From contig NZ_KB894528.1 of NCBI RefSeq assembly GCF_000374465.1, forward strand, positions 919,127 to 983,126: a stretch of 64,000 bases of DNA, in the 5' to 3' direction. The translations under genes were made by a program, and so were the position numbers. The stretch's first letter is position 1, and every line of letters starts with the position of its first letter. The stretch is from Ahrensia kielensis DSM 5890 (GTDB lineage: Bacteria; Pseudomonadota; Alphaproteobacteria; Rhizobiales; Rhizobiaceae). A model generated the notes under the pieces. The model saw only the letters and a list, made by a program, of their open reading frames with translations, was not told where the DNA came from and did not search any database. Positions 26,401 through 34,197 of the stretch are shown here, in pieces.

Positions 26401-28073
26401 AAAACCTTGCGGCAGAACTTGAAGTGGCAACGAAAGCTGCAACCGAACGCTTGCGTGCGGAAAATGCAGAGCTGGTCAATATGCTTGCGACACGCACTGC
26501 CGATACATTGACAGCTGTTGAAGATATGCAGCGCAGCCTCAAAGGCGGTGTCGATGGCATGATGGGTACATTGACTGCAAAAACGCAGGATACAGTAAAT
26601 ACCGTCGAAACGATGCGTTCAAATCTTGAAGGCAATGTTGATGGAATGCTCAACTCGATTACCAGCCGAACTGCACAGGCCGTTAATGCTGTAGAAGGCA
26701 TGAACCAAAACCTGAGCGAGAATGTTGGCGATCTTGTTGAACGTCTATCTGCATCTAATTCGCGATTGGGTGAATTGATTGAGCATGCAGCAGCTAACAT
26801 TGGTTCAATTGATGGACGGTTGGATGCAAGCACAGAAGCCTTCTTGAAAAAAGCAGGCGGTGTTGCTGAAAATCTTGCTCAATCTGTCTCGTTACTTACA
26901 ACCAACACCAATAAATTAGATGATGTTTCAACCAAGACATTGCAAAACGTGGCCTCAATCGCGTCGCGCTTCAACGAACATGGCCACGTGCTAGAGCAAG
27001 CCTCTAACCTACTTGGTTCTGCCCAAGACAATCTGTCATCTACGCTTGAAGAGCGCCGTGATGCACTGGAAAATCTGTCTGCGGGTCTGGTTGGAAAATC
27101 AGAAGAGATACAAGGTTTGATGCGTTCATTTGAAAGCGTCATTACCTCAACGCTTGATACAATTGAGAAACGCGCATTGTCTTCAACCGATAATCTGGCC
27201 CATTCTATCCGCCAAACGGCAGAAGAGGCTATGAGCCGGTTTGATGAAGCAACCACCGATATGCGCCGTGTCTCAACTGAAATGCGCGATGAGCTTGCAA
27301 CGACACGCGACGAAGTTCGCAAAGGTGTCATGGCTCTACCAGAAGAAACACGCGAATCCGCAAACGCTATGCGCCGCGCTGTAACCGAGCAAATCAAAGC
27401 ACTGAAAGATCTTTCACGCATCGTTGAAGATTCTGGACGCGCCTTCGATGTCGGGAACGGGGGAGCCCGCGGAAAAAAGGCCTTGGCCTCGGCGACCGCT
27501 ACTAAAACAGCGCCAGTCGAGGCACCAGTTGCAAACCGTCCTGCTGCACAGGTGCAGCGGACATCTGCTCCACAACAGCCTCAATTACGAGGCACAGTGA
27601 GTGCTGCGCCAACAAGCAGTGATAAAACGGCATCAAATGGCTGGGTAAGCGATTTGCTACGCCGCGCATCGCAAGAAGGTGATTTACCTACTGCCGGCGC
27701 AGCAAGGGCACCTAAACCAACAGATGCGCGTAAAGCTGATACGCTCAACACATTGTCAGCCGATATCGCTCAGGCAATTGACCACGAAGCATCGGTTGCG
27801 CTCTGGGATCGCTATCGCCGCGGTGAACGCAACATATTCACACGCAGTCTTTATACATTGCGTGGGCAGAAAACCTTTGAGGAAATGAAGCGGCGCTATG
27901 ATAACGACCGAACATTTGCAGACACAGTCGATCGTTACATTGCCGATTTTGAACGACTAATTGATGATGTAAGCCGCAATGATCGTGATGGCACGATGGC
28001 ACTTAGCTATCTGACATCTGACACAGGCAAAGTGTACACCATGCTTGCTCATGCAAGCGGCCACTTAAAGTAA
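23454..28073 (+). CDS. Growth Pole Ring (GPR/RgsE)-like giant coiled-coil membrane protein
   Basis: A 1539-residue protein. It has a strongly acidic N-terminus (10-45), two membrane helices (about 111-132 and 151-174), then more than 1100 residues of almost continuous helix rich in Ala, Glu, Thr, Ser and Arg (apolipoprotein/kinesin-like). An Ala/Pro-rich linker (about 1332-1400) leads to a conserved C-terminal domain (1400-1539) with ALWDRYRRGERNIFTRSLYT. This matches GPR of Agrobacterium and RgsE of Sinorhizobium, which form a ring at the growing pole and organise polar elongation; those are longer, about 2000 residues. A block reading LDEKTQAIYG and variants recurs at residues 519, 581, 665, 727 and 789. 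Family assignment is from architecture and location-independent recall, not a search. Confidence 0.8.
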   Translation: MAVKKNDLADLDLDMEEALQNALDEDLGDDLDLDLDEELSLDDFENQVAEAATELKGDNKPALQEAASQTAAAATAAVAPTSSFRPANDDDAEREYAQMIARLNNKPASSSYIVATLISLLWVAGGIFLAHTLYAPAVWQVSSFAELQAIPGALAVLVGTIVPVFMFFSFAIMIRRAQEMRMTARSMSEIAFRLAAPEKMASDRVATVGQAIRREVAAMGEGIERTVARASELEALMQTEVNELERSYSDNEVRVRSLLTDLGNEREGIVTHAERLRASISGAHEELRDELTSAADVIRDNVMNASTQLTMALNQSGEQLVGRINESGGEINKSIAKRLQEVSGNLLSSGETFASLLDTRIATLQTETDSASQRLAEALEARSSSMVSLIGGATSSMTNEFDTRMADMERILNERGTSLLNEFQTRVEAVNTGTERLDNALDTRARQLNETLLERTRAIAETMTSGADTFSSRIGEQAASITTSLSAELESRAAAFTEKLNAVSGSISERSNSFLQHADEKTQAIYGAVDHTTSKLGERLDASKNELEQTLEQRSSQIDASITSRTATLTAKADEFAKVLDERANAIETKTDQTTARLASSLSAQASKLDETLQKNASSFDEKLSAQAQNIDRKADELAARVEAATSNTVSKLGETSEDLLARLDEKTQAIYGSVQHTAEKLTNALAGQTGGMDAKVEELAARFKRVTEETYSRIDTDGRNFLAQLDEKANSINGSIGHNSAKFSETFDLQSATLEEKLSLLDARLTAISEATSQRIEETSTGFISQLDARTNAIYGAVDRTTERLGAALSAPADDLEAKGAKLGERLSAVAMEMSALVEQRTAAAVDSVQASTTALDETFTSQTGIVTERTETMEKALTMGVDNVRRTLEESAGKLAATLRDKVIESRREIEEEANRIAQMSSDNSEGISERIAAVLRSHQEGLTAEISRYESQIEARTQELNTILDNSAKPLVDRLTDSGQNLAAELEVATKAATERLRAENAELVNMLATRTADTLTAVEDMQRSLKGGVDGMMGTLTAKTQDTVNTVETMRSNLEGNVDGMLNSITSRTAQAVNAVEGMNQNLSENVGDLVERLSASNSRLGELIEHAAANIGSIDGRLDASTEAFLKKAGGVAENLAQSVSLLTTNTNKLDDVSTKTLQNVASIASRFNEHGHVLEQASNLLGSAQDNLSSTLEERRDALENLSAGLVGKSEEIQGLMRSFESVITSTLDTIEKRALSSTDNLAHSIRQTAEEAMSRFDEATTDMRRVSTEMRDELATTRDEVRKGVMALPEETRESANAMRRAVTEQIKALKDLSRIVEDSGRAFDVGNGGARGKKALASATATKTAPVEAPVANRPAAQVQRTSAPQQPQLRGTVSAAPTSSDKTASNGWVSDLLRRASQEGDLPTAGAARAPKPTDARKADTLNTLSADIAQAIDHEASVALWDRYRRGERNIFTRSLYTLRGQKTFEEMKRRYDNDRTFADTVDRYIADFERLIDDVSRNDRDGTMALSYLTSDTGKVYTMLAHASGHLK
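25008..26003 (+). repeat. 62-residue repeats inside the GPR-like rod
   Basis: The motif (L/A)DEKTQAIYGAVDHTT and its variants starts at residues 519, 581, 665, 727 and 789 of the protein (bases 25008, 25194, 25446, 25632 and 25818). Four spacings are 62, 84, 62 and 62 residues; 84 equals 62 plus 22. The DNA is diverged between copies, so these are old protein repeats, not recent tandem duplications. Confidence 0.8.
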
Positions 28074-28094
28074 ACCGCAGTCAATAATCCAAAC

Positions 28095-28131
28095 AAAAAG
28101 GCCGGATGCAGCGATGCAATCCGGCCTTTTT
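28095..28131. terminator. Bidirectional terminator between GPR-like gene and mla operon
   Basis: A 13-base-pair stem AAAAAGGCCGGAT / ATCCGGCCTTTTT encloses an 11-base loop. The A-run and T-run at either end let it stop transcripts from both convergent sides. Confidence 0.9.
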
Positions 28132-28150
28132 ATATCGATATGAAAAGCTG

Positions 28151-28777
28151 TTAAATTTTAGTCGTAACCCAAACAACCATTTTCTCGCTAACGTCTTTGA
28201 AGGCAGTATCGAGTGCACGCACATAAGCGCTTGATACGCTTGAACCTGCATTCGCAGTCGAGGAGAACACTTGGCTGGAAATAACATTACCTGTTCTGTC
28301 ATTAAGCAGTTTCACAGCGATTGTTACTTTCGCGCGGTTACCAGTAGCAACAACCCCAAATTCACGGATTTCAGTAATCAACTGGTAGTCAATGGCCAGC
28401 CCTTGTCCAGGCAGACCAATCCCAGCGAACTTGTTTGAATTATCAAAGGCCGTCGCAATCTTTTGCTGAACCACACGCGGGAGACGATCACTCCACTGCG
28501 CTTCAGATAGATATTGAATGGTGAGATTAGATGTCTCAATCACGATGTTCTCGGAATCAAGTGCTTTGAGCGCGACCGGTTCAACGATCAAAATTTGAGA
28601 ACCACGGCGCACGGACTGTGCATTGGTGACTTCCGCAGCAGATAGTTCAAACGTATCAGAAATCGCTTTCTGGCCACCAATAGCAGCACAGCCACTGAGC
28701 AAACCGAAACCGATTGCACCGATTGCACCGCGAAAGAAACGTGTTTCTGCGATCAAATTTACCATTACAAAAACCAA
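28151..28777 (-). CDS. ABC-type transport auxiliary lipoprotein
   Basis: Outer-membrane-type lipoprotein of up to 208 residues, with a lipobox GLLSGC placing the lipidated cysteine at about residue 30. The body matches the ABC_trans_aux family (PqiC-like), with ILIVEPVALKALDSENIV and TIQYLSEAQWSDRLPRVVQ. Such proteins act at the outer membrane end of MCE lipid-transport systems. Met5 (MVNLIAE, 28765) is an equally good start. It closes the operon with the MCE protein, ATPase and permease. Confidence 0.85.
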   Translation of the reverse strand: MVFVMVNLIAETRFFRGAIGAIGFGLLSGCAAIGGQKAISDTFELSAAEVTNAQSVRRGSQILIVEPVALKALDSENIVIETSNLTIQYLSEAQWSDRLPRVVQQKIATAFDNSNKFAGIGLPGQGLAIDYQLITEIREFGVVATGNRAKVTIAVKLLNDRTGNVISSQVFSSTANAGSSVSSAYVRALDTAFKDVSEKMVVWVTTKI

Positions 28778-28827
28778 TCATTTACACCAAGCGCGCGGTC
28801 AATAACCGCACCACTTTGACAATTACA

Positions 28828-30204
28828 TTATCGACGCTGACGTGCGCCGTCAAAACGCTTCACATCACCTTCACCGCCAAACAGTAGTCGTTGTGGGTTA
28901 CTTTCGAGCGATGTGATTGCACTCTCAATACGGCTAATAGAGCGACGCGTTTCAGAAACCAACGCCTCAACATCGCGCAATCCCCTGCCCGAAAATCTCT
29001 CAAGGCCAGCTGTTATCGTGCCAAGGCGCGCATTCAGCGTATCAGCTACAGCGCGAAATGAGGCCAGCGTTTGATCGACATTGTCCATAACATTTTCTGC
29101 TGAACTATCGCCGAGGAAACCATCAACCTTGGCCAAAACACCATCAACCCTTACGGATGCCGCATTAAGGCGTTCTGCCATTTGCGACGCATTGGCGAGC
29201 AAAGTTTCAATATCCTTGCGGTGCTCGCCGAGCCCCTCCGTCAGCGTGCTTACTTCTTTGGCCGCTTTTTGAACTTCCGTTCCTGCATCGGCAAATCCGC
29301 TAACCGCCCTGTCGATGTCTTCAGCTTTAACTGCACCGAGAATATCTTGTAGCTGGCTTACAATCTGCACAACCTTAGGTCCTGTACCAGAATATGCGTC
29401 AACCAATGCAGTTACAGAGCTTCCAACGCCGGTCAAATCACCAGACAACTTATTAAAGTTTTCAGTCACACCTTTTGCATTCGTCAAAATTGCCTGCAAA
29501 TCTTCAGGCGGTATAGAAGCAACTAAACCGTTCGCACTATTAAGCAGAGTACTCATATCGCCCGACACCGCTTCCAACGTCGTACCAAGATCGCCCATGC
29601 TCTTCATAAAGAGTTCAACTTTATCTGTGTTCTTAGCCGCTGCATCAGTCAGCTTAGCCGTATTGGTGAGGGTTTGTGTCAGCGGTCCACGCGCATCAGC
29701 AACAAAGCCTTCCAATTCGCTCAAAACACTGTCCGTGCGATCAAAAATATCCTGCGCAGTAATGAGCAAATTGTTCACCGCAGATGGGTCTGCTGTAACC
29801 GAGGCAACGCCGCCCTCATTTTCAGCCGCTTGAAAAACAGTCGCCTCATTAAAATCGCCGCCTTCAAATTCAATATGCGCAATACCAGTAAGACCAGTAA
29901 AGCCAAGAACCGCCTTCGTAGAAGGTGTGATTGGCAAATTGTCACGTACACGCGAACGCGCAATCACGATCCTTGGATTGGTTGGGTCAAAGCGCAAATT
30001 TGTAACCTTGCCAACATTGATACCATTGAACAGCACTGGGCTGCCAACGCCCAAGCCTGTAACAGAACCTTCAATCACAACATCAAGGTCGGTCTGCGCT
30101 TCGCCGCCGCCGGATCTTGCGATCCAAAACACAAATGCGAACGAAGCCGCAAAAACTGCGACTGTGAACAAACCAACAAGTGTATAATTTGCTTTCGTTT
30201 CCAT
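28828..30204 (-). CDS. MCE-domain lipid transport protein (MlaD family)
   Basis: A 458-residue periplasmic protein held by one N-terminal membrane helix (about 8-30). The MCE/MlaD domain covers about 38-118 and includes GLGVGSPVLFNGINVGKV. A long helical region follows (150-440), rich in Ala, Thr, Asp and Leu, probably forming a tube or coil that spans the periplasm, and a short C-terminal basic tail. It is the substrate-conducting part of a Mla-type phospholipid transporter. It starts one base after the ATPase stop codon. Confidence 0.9.
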   Translation of the reverse strand: METKANYTLVGLFTVAVFAASFAFVFWIARSGGGEAQTDLDVVIEGSVTGLGVGSPVLFNGINVGKVTNLRFDPTNPRIVIARSRVRDNLPITPSTKAVLGFTGLTGIAHIEFEGGDFNEATVFQAAENEGGVASVTADPSAVNNLLITAQDIFDRTDSVLSELEGFVADARGPLTQTLTNTAKLTDAAAKNTDKVELFMKSMGDLGTTLEAVSGDMSTLLNSANGLVASIPPEDLQAILTNAKGVTENFNKLSGDLTGVGSSVTALVDAYSGTGPKVVQIVSQLQDILGAVKAEDIDRAVSGFADAGTEVQKAAKEVSTLTEGLGEHRKDIETLLANASQMAERLNAASVRVDGVLAKVDGFLGDSSAENVMDNVDQTLASFRAVADTLNARLGTITAGLERFSGRGLRDVEALVSETRRSISRIESAITSLESNPQRLLFGGEGDVKRFDGARQRR

Positions 30205-30205
30205 C

Positions 30206-31027
30206 TTACTGGCTCGCTAACTTAGAATTATTGTTCTTCATTTTACGTTGCGCTTCGTCAAAGGCTGGAATAGTGCGCGCCCGTTCGCCCTTAAAGTAGG
30301 ATTGTATCCACGGATCGTCCTGAGCAAGCATATATTGCAGATCACCAACAGCAATAACCTTTTTCTGCCCTAGCACTGCAATTCGGTCTGTTACAGAAAA
30401 CAAACTGTCCAGATCATGCGTCACCATATATACAGTCAGGCCAAGCGTATCGCGAAGCTTTGCAATCAAACCATCGAATTCGGCGGCCCCGATAGGGTCA
30501 AGGCCTGATGTTGGTTCATCCAAAAACACAATATTTGGATCAAGCGCCAAAGCGCGAGCCAATGCTGCGCGTTTAATCATACCGCCAGACAGTTCTGATG
30601 GAAGCTTATAGGCATCGCTACGCTTCAGCCCCACCAATTCCATCTTAACAAGCGCAAGTTCACGCATCAGACTTTTAGGCATTGAAAGATATTCACGCAT
30701 CGGCACTTCAATATTTTCAGCCACCGTAAGCGATGAAAATAATGCGCCATGCTGAAACAAAACGCCCATGCGCATATCGATTGCCAAACGCGTTTCTTCA
30801 TCAGCGGTATCGATGTCATGGCCAAAAAACTTGACCTGACCATTCTGACGTTGATTGAGACCTAATACGGCACGCATCAGCACAGATTTACCTGTACCAG
30901 AGCCCCCGACAAATCCGAGAATCTCACCCGCATAAACATCAAGATCAAGATCATGAAGCACGACATGATTGCCAAATTGCACATGAACATCGCGAACCGA
31001 TAAAACAATGTTATTTACATCAACCAT
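30206..31027 (-). CDS. Mla-type ABC transporter ATP-binding protein
   Basis: ATPase of 273 residues of the MlaF/Mkl type. Walker A is GGSGTGKS, the signature ELSGGMIKRAALARAL, Walker B FLDEPTSGLDP and the H-loop YMVTHD. It energises lipid movement through the MlaE-type permease. Its ATG directly follows the permease stop codon. Confidence 0.93.
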   Translation of the reverse strand: MVDVNNIVLSVRDVHVQFGNHVVLHDLDLDVYAGEILGFVGGSGTGKSVLMRAVLGLNQRQNGQVKFFGHDIDTADEETRLAIDMRMGVLFQHGALFSSLTVAENIEVPMREYLSMPKSLMRELALVKMELVGLKRSDAYKLPSELSGGMIKRAALARALALDPNIVFLDEPTSGLDPIGAAEFDGLIAKLRDTLGLTVYMVTHDLDSLFSVTDRIAVLGQKKVIAVGDLQYMLAQDDPWIQSYFKGERARTIPAFDEAQRKMKNNNSKLASQ

Positions 31028-32230
31028 CTAGAAATCCACCGCCGCAAAGAAGATTGCAAAAAGGCCATCAACCACGATGACGACGAAGATGGATTTAACA
31101 ACAGACGATGTGACGCGGCGACCCAGCGATTCCGCACTGCCCTCCACTTTCATGCCCTCGACCGAAGCAATAATTCCGATGATAATTGCCATAAAAGGCG
31201 CTTTGATGATGCCGGCAAAAAAGCTCGTCATATCGACAGCTTCCCGAACACGGGTCATAAAGGCATCAGGAGAAATACCCGAATATGTTTGAGCAACAAT
31301 CATCGCGCCGCCCAAAGCGGCCATATTCGCAACAAACGTTAAAAGCGGCAGAGAAATAACCAACGCTACCAAGCGCGGCAAAATCAATACGCTGATTGGA
31401 TTGAGGCCAATGACTTTTAGCGCGTCAACCTCCTCGCGCATTTTCATCGAGCCAATTTCAGCTGTAATCGCGCTGCCTGATCGGCCAGCGATCATAATTG
31501 CAGTCAAAATGACACCAATTTCGCGCAAAACCAAAATACCGACGAGATCAACGACGAAAATCTCTGCGCCAAAATAACGCAACTGAAAGGCGCCCTGCTG
31601 CGCAATAATAGCGCCCATAATCACGCTCATCAGAACGATGATTGGAATAGCGCCCACGCCCATTTTATCTATTTGGCTGGCGATCGGCGCAAATGACATA
31701 CGGCGGCCTTGGCCTGTTTTCCCATGCGAGCCTCGAACAGCTGCGCCAAGCAAATTCATCGAAGCCATAAAATCCGCGGCAAACGAATATGACATTTTGC
31801 CAATTGCTGCCAATATTCCAGACAATTGGAATTGCGCAGGCTTCACAACTTCACTTTTGTCATTGGTCACTGCATGCATTACTGCATCGAGCAAAATTTC
31901 GTTATTTTTGCTTAGGTTTAAAACTTCAACCTCATTACCATCGTCCTGAATCCGTAACTTCAGACGGGAAATCATCCACGCTCCGGCTGTGTCCAGCATG
32001 GTTATATCAGCGCAGTCGATAATATAACGAACAGGCTGTGTTGGCAGCTTGATAGCTTTGAATTTCTTATCTACCTTACCCACACTATGGGTAGCCCAAA
32101 CACCATCGAGTACAATCGTGTGCGTATCGCCCTCGCTTGTCTCCGAAAAAGAAGGCAAACGTATTTCTTGATCGGACAATGATGAAATTGCCGATCCCTT
32201 CTTTAATATTGTACTATTAGTTCGAGTCAT
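31028..32230 (-). CDS. MlaE-type permease with N-terminal STAS domain
   Basis: A 400-residue fusion. Residues about 30-125 form a STAS-like domain (VRYIIDCADITMLDTAGAWM), equivalent to the separate MlaB subunit of E. coli. Residues 140-400 are the MlaE permease, with five to six membrane segments and conserved VLREIGVILTAIMIAGRSGSA. It is the first gene of a four-gene minus-strand operon for phospholipid trafficking between the membranes. Fused STAS-MlaE permeases are known in alphaproteobacteria. Confidence 0.9.
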   Translation of the reverse strand: MTRTNSTILKKGSAISSLSDQEIRLPSFSETSEGDTHTIVLDGVWATHSVGKVDKKFKAIKLPTQPVRYIIDCADITMLDTAGAWMISRLKLRIQDDGNEVEVLNLSKNNEILLDAVMHAVTNDKSEVVKPAQFQLSGILAAIGKMSYSFAADFMASMNLLGAAVRGSHGKTGQGRRMSFAPIASQIDKMGVGAIPIIVLMSVIMGAIIAQQGAFQLRYFGAEIFVVDLVGILVLREIGVILTAIMIAGRSGSAITAEIGSMKMREEVDALKVIGLNPISVLILPRLVALVISLPLLTFVANMAALGGAMIVAQTYSGISPDAFMTRVREAVDMTSFFAGIIKAPFMAIIIGIIASVEGMKVEGSAESLGRRVTSSVVKSIFVVIVVDGLFAIFFAAVDF

Positions 32231-32341
32231 GCTGCTGTTCTTAAAGTATTAACGAAACTATGTATGCAACCTGAAAGACACACTTGCATTCGTTCTCGAC
32301 TAAATTCCAACATTATCACAACAATCGATATCGAGTTGACC

Positions 32342-33316
32342 ATGCTAAAAATAAAAATTGAAAAACAAAGCTATCCTATTCGTGGTGAGTTCCGGATTTC
32401 TCGCGGCGCAAAAACGCAAGCGGAAGTAATTTTATGCCAGATTGAACAAGATGGTTTGATAGGTAATGGCGAATGCGTACCATATAGTCGATACGGCGAA
32501 AATATGGATAGTGTTTTTGATCAAATCTCGGCAATCAAGCATGGCGACATGAATCAAGTCGAAACACAGGTCGCACGCCTTAAACCTGGTGCTGCGCGCA
32601 ACGCACTTGACTGCGCGATATGGGATTGGAAGGCTAAGTCCATAGGAAAACCTGTTGCTGACCAAATCTGCGCCATAACACCGCGCCCAGTGGAAACCGC
32701 ATTCACACTCTCATTGGATACACCGGACCGTATGGCGGATGCAGCACGCGCAGCTTCGCATCGTGCCGTTATCAAAATTAAGCTCGGCGGTGATAATGAT
32801 ATTGCATGCATGCATGCCGTGACAGCAAATGCGCCAAGTTCACGCATAATCATTGATGCGAATGAGGCTTGGACCAGCGATATATTTGCTAAAATGATGC
32901 GCGAAGCTTCACGATTGAAAATCGCACTCATAGAGCAGCCCCTACCCGTTGATGATGACGATATATTGCTCGATATTCCCCACCCTGTGCCCATCTGTGC
33001 CGATGAGAGCATTCATACATGCGAAGAGCTTGGTAATTTGCGCGGAAAATATGATTTCGTGAACATAAAGCTGGATAAAACCGGTGGATTAACAGAAGCT
33101 CTAAAACTACGCGATAAAGCACGTGAACTTGGCTTCGGAATTATGGTGGGCTGCATGGTGGGATCATCGCTTGCAATGGCCCCAGCGGTGTTGCTGGCAC
33201 AGGATGCAGAGTTTGTTGATCTTGATGGACCATTATTGTTGGCAAAAGACCGGAGTCCAGCCTTGCACTATTTTGGCAGTACGGTATCACCCCCAACACC
33301 ATCGCTTTGGGGATAG
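32342..33316 (+). CDS. Dipeptide epimerase (L-Ala-D/L-Glu type)
   Basis: Enolase-superfamily enzyme of 324 residues from the ATG at 32342; upstream in-frame codons give an implausible 26-residue extension. The acid/base pair is Lys145-X-Lys147 (KIK) and Lys243/Lys246 (NIKLDK). Metal ligands are Asp172, Glu198 and Asp221 (IDAN, IEQP, ADES). The MVGCMVGSS loop and a DLDGP Asp-X-Asp are typical of L-Ala-D/L-Glu epimerases, which help recycle murein peptides. Exact dipeptide specificity cannot be read. It is followed by an SDR gene 15 bases later. Confidence 0.87.
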   Translation: MLKIKIEKQSYPIRGEFRISRGAKTQAEVILCQIEQDGLIGNGECVPYSRYGENMDSVFDQISAIKHGDMNQVETQVARLKPGAARNALDCAIWDWKAKSIGKPVADQICAITPRPVETAFTLSLDTPDRMADAARAASHRAVIKIKLGGDNDIACMHAVTANAPSSRIIIDANEAWTSDIFAKMMREASRLKIALIEQPLPVDDDDILLDIPHPVPICADESIHTCEELGNLRGKYDFVNIKLDKTGGLTEALKLRDKARELGFGIMVGCMVGSSLAMAPAVLLAQDAEFVDLDGPLLLAKDRSPALHYFGSTVSPPTPSLWG

Positions 33317-33331
33317 AACCAGGAGAGTAAA

Positions 33332-34108
33332 ATGGATCTAGGTATTAAAGGCCGTAAGGCAATCATTTGCGCCTCAAGCCGAGGTCTTGGCAAAGGTTGC
33401 GCACTCATGCTGGCTGACGCTGGCGTTGACCTAACAATCAATGGCCGCGACGAAAAAATCACTCAGGCAACCGCCGACGAATTACGTGCCAAAGGCGTAG
33501 AAGTCACCGTCGTACTAGGCGATGTCTCCGAGCACAAAACACAAGATGCGTTATTGCAGGCCTGCCCAGAGCCAGACATTTTGGTCAACAATAATGGCGG
33601 CCCGCCCCTGAAAGATTTTAGAGAGCTTGACCGTGATGCAATCCTTCAAGGTGTAACACAAAACATGGTGACACCGATTGAGTTGATGCAGCGCGTTGTG
33701 GACGGTATGGCAGAGCGCCAGTTCGGCCGTATCATCAACATCACATCCTTGTCTGTTTACAATCCAATTTTGGGTCTTGATCTATCGTCGGGTGCCCGCG
33801 CTGGCCTAACAGCGTTTTTGGCTGGCATCGCACGCTCAGTTGCCAATAAGAATGTTACCATAAACAACATCCTGCCTGGAAAATTTGACACCGACCGTAT
33901 CCGCAATACAATCGTATTTGCAGCCGATAAAAAAGGGCTTGAGATCGATATCGAAAAAGCAAACCAAATGGCGTTAATTCCAGCCAAGCGCTTTGGCACG
34001 ATTGAAGAATTTGGTGCGACAGCCGCGTTTTTAGCATCTGCCCATGCAGGTTATATGACGGGCCAAAACATCATACTAGACGGCGGTGTGTACCCAAGTG
34101 CTTTTTAA
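33332..34108 (+). CDS. SDR-family protein lacking the YxxxK catalytic pair
   Basis: Short-chain dehydrogenase fold of 258 residues. The dinucleotide motif is SSRGLGKG (15-22) and the NNAG motif is NNNGG (86-90). Ser139/Ser141 are present, but 13 residues on, where YxxxK should be, the sequence reads SSGAR: Tyr becomes Ser152 and Lys becomes Arg156. The C-terminal end GYMTGQNIILDGG is normal. Divergent SDRs of this kind exist in proteobacteria, annotated as 3-oxoacyl-ACP reductase homologues. It may act through another residue (Tyr143) or be non-catalytic. It probably shares a transcript with the dipeptide epimerase. Confidence 0.85.
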   Translation: MDLGIKGRKAIICASSRGLGKGCALMLADAGVDLTINGRDEKITQATADELRAKGVEVTVVLGDVSEHKTQDALLQACPEPDILVNNNGGPPLKDFRELDRDAILQGVTQNMVTPIELMQRVVDGMAERQFGRIINITSLSVYNPILGLDLSSGARAGLTAFLAGIARSVANKNVTINNILPGKFDTDRIRNTIVFAADKKGLEIDIEKANQMALIPAKRFGTIEEFGATAAFLASAHAGYMTGQNIILDGGVYPSAF

Positions 34109-34197
34109 AAACAGATAAAGTGTTTCGCACTAAACACGCTTCACCACAGCAATGAGCTCCATTAACACTATTACTTTAACGAATTCAGGATGCCGCC

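Noticed and set aside
34112-34135. Weak hairpin AAGTGTTT ... AAACACGCTT between the SDR and maeB
   Set aside because: The stem has a bulge and no T-run follows, so it is not a convincing terminator.
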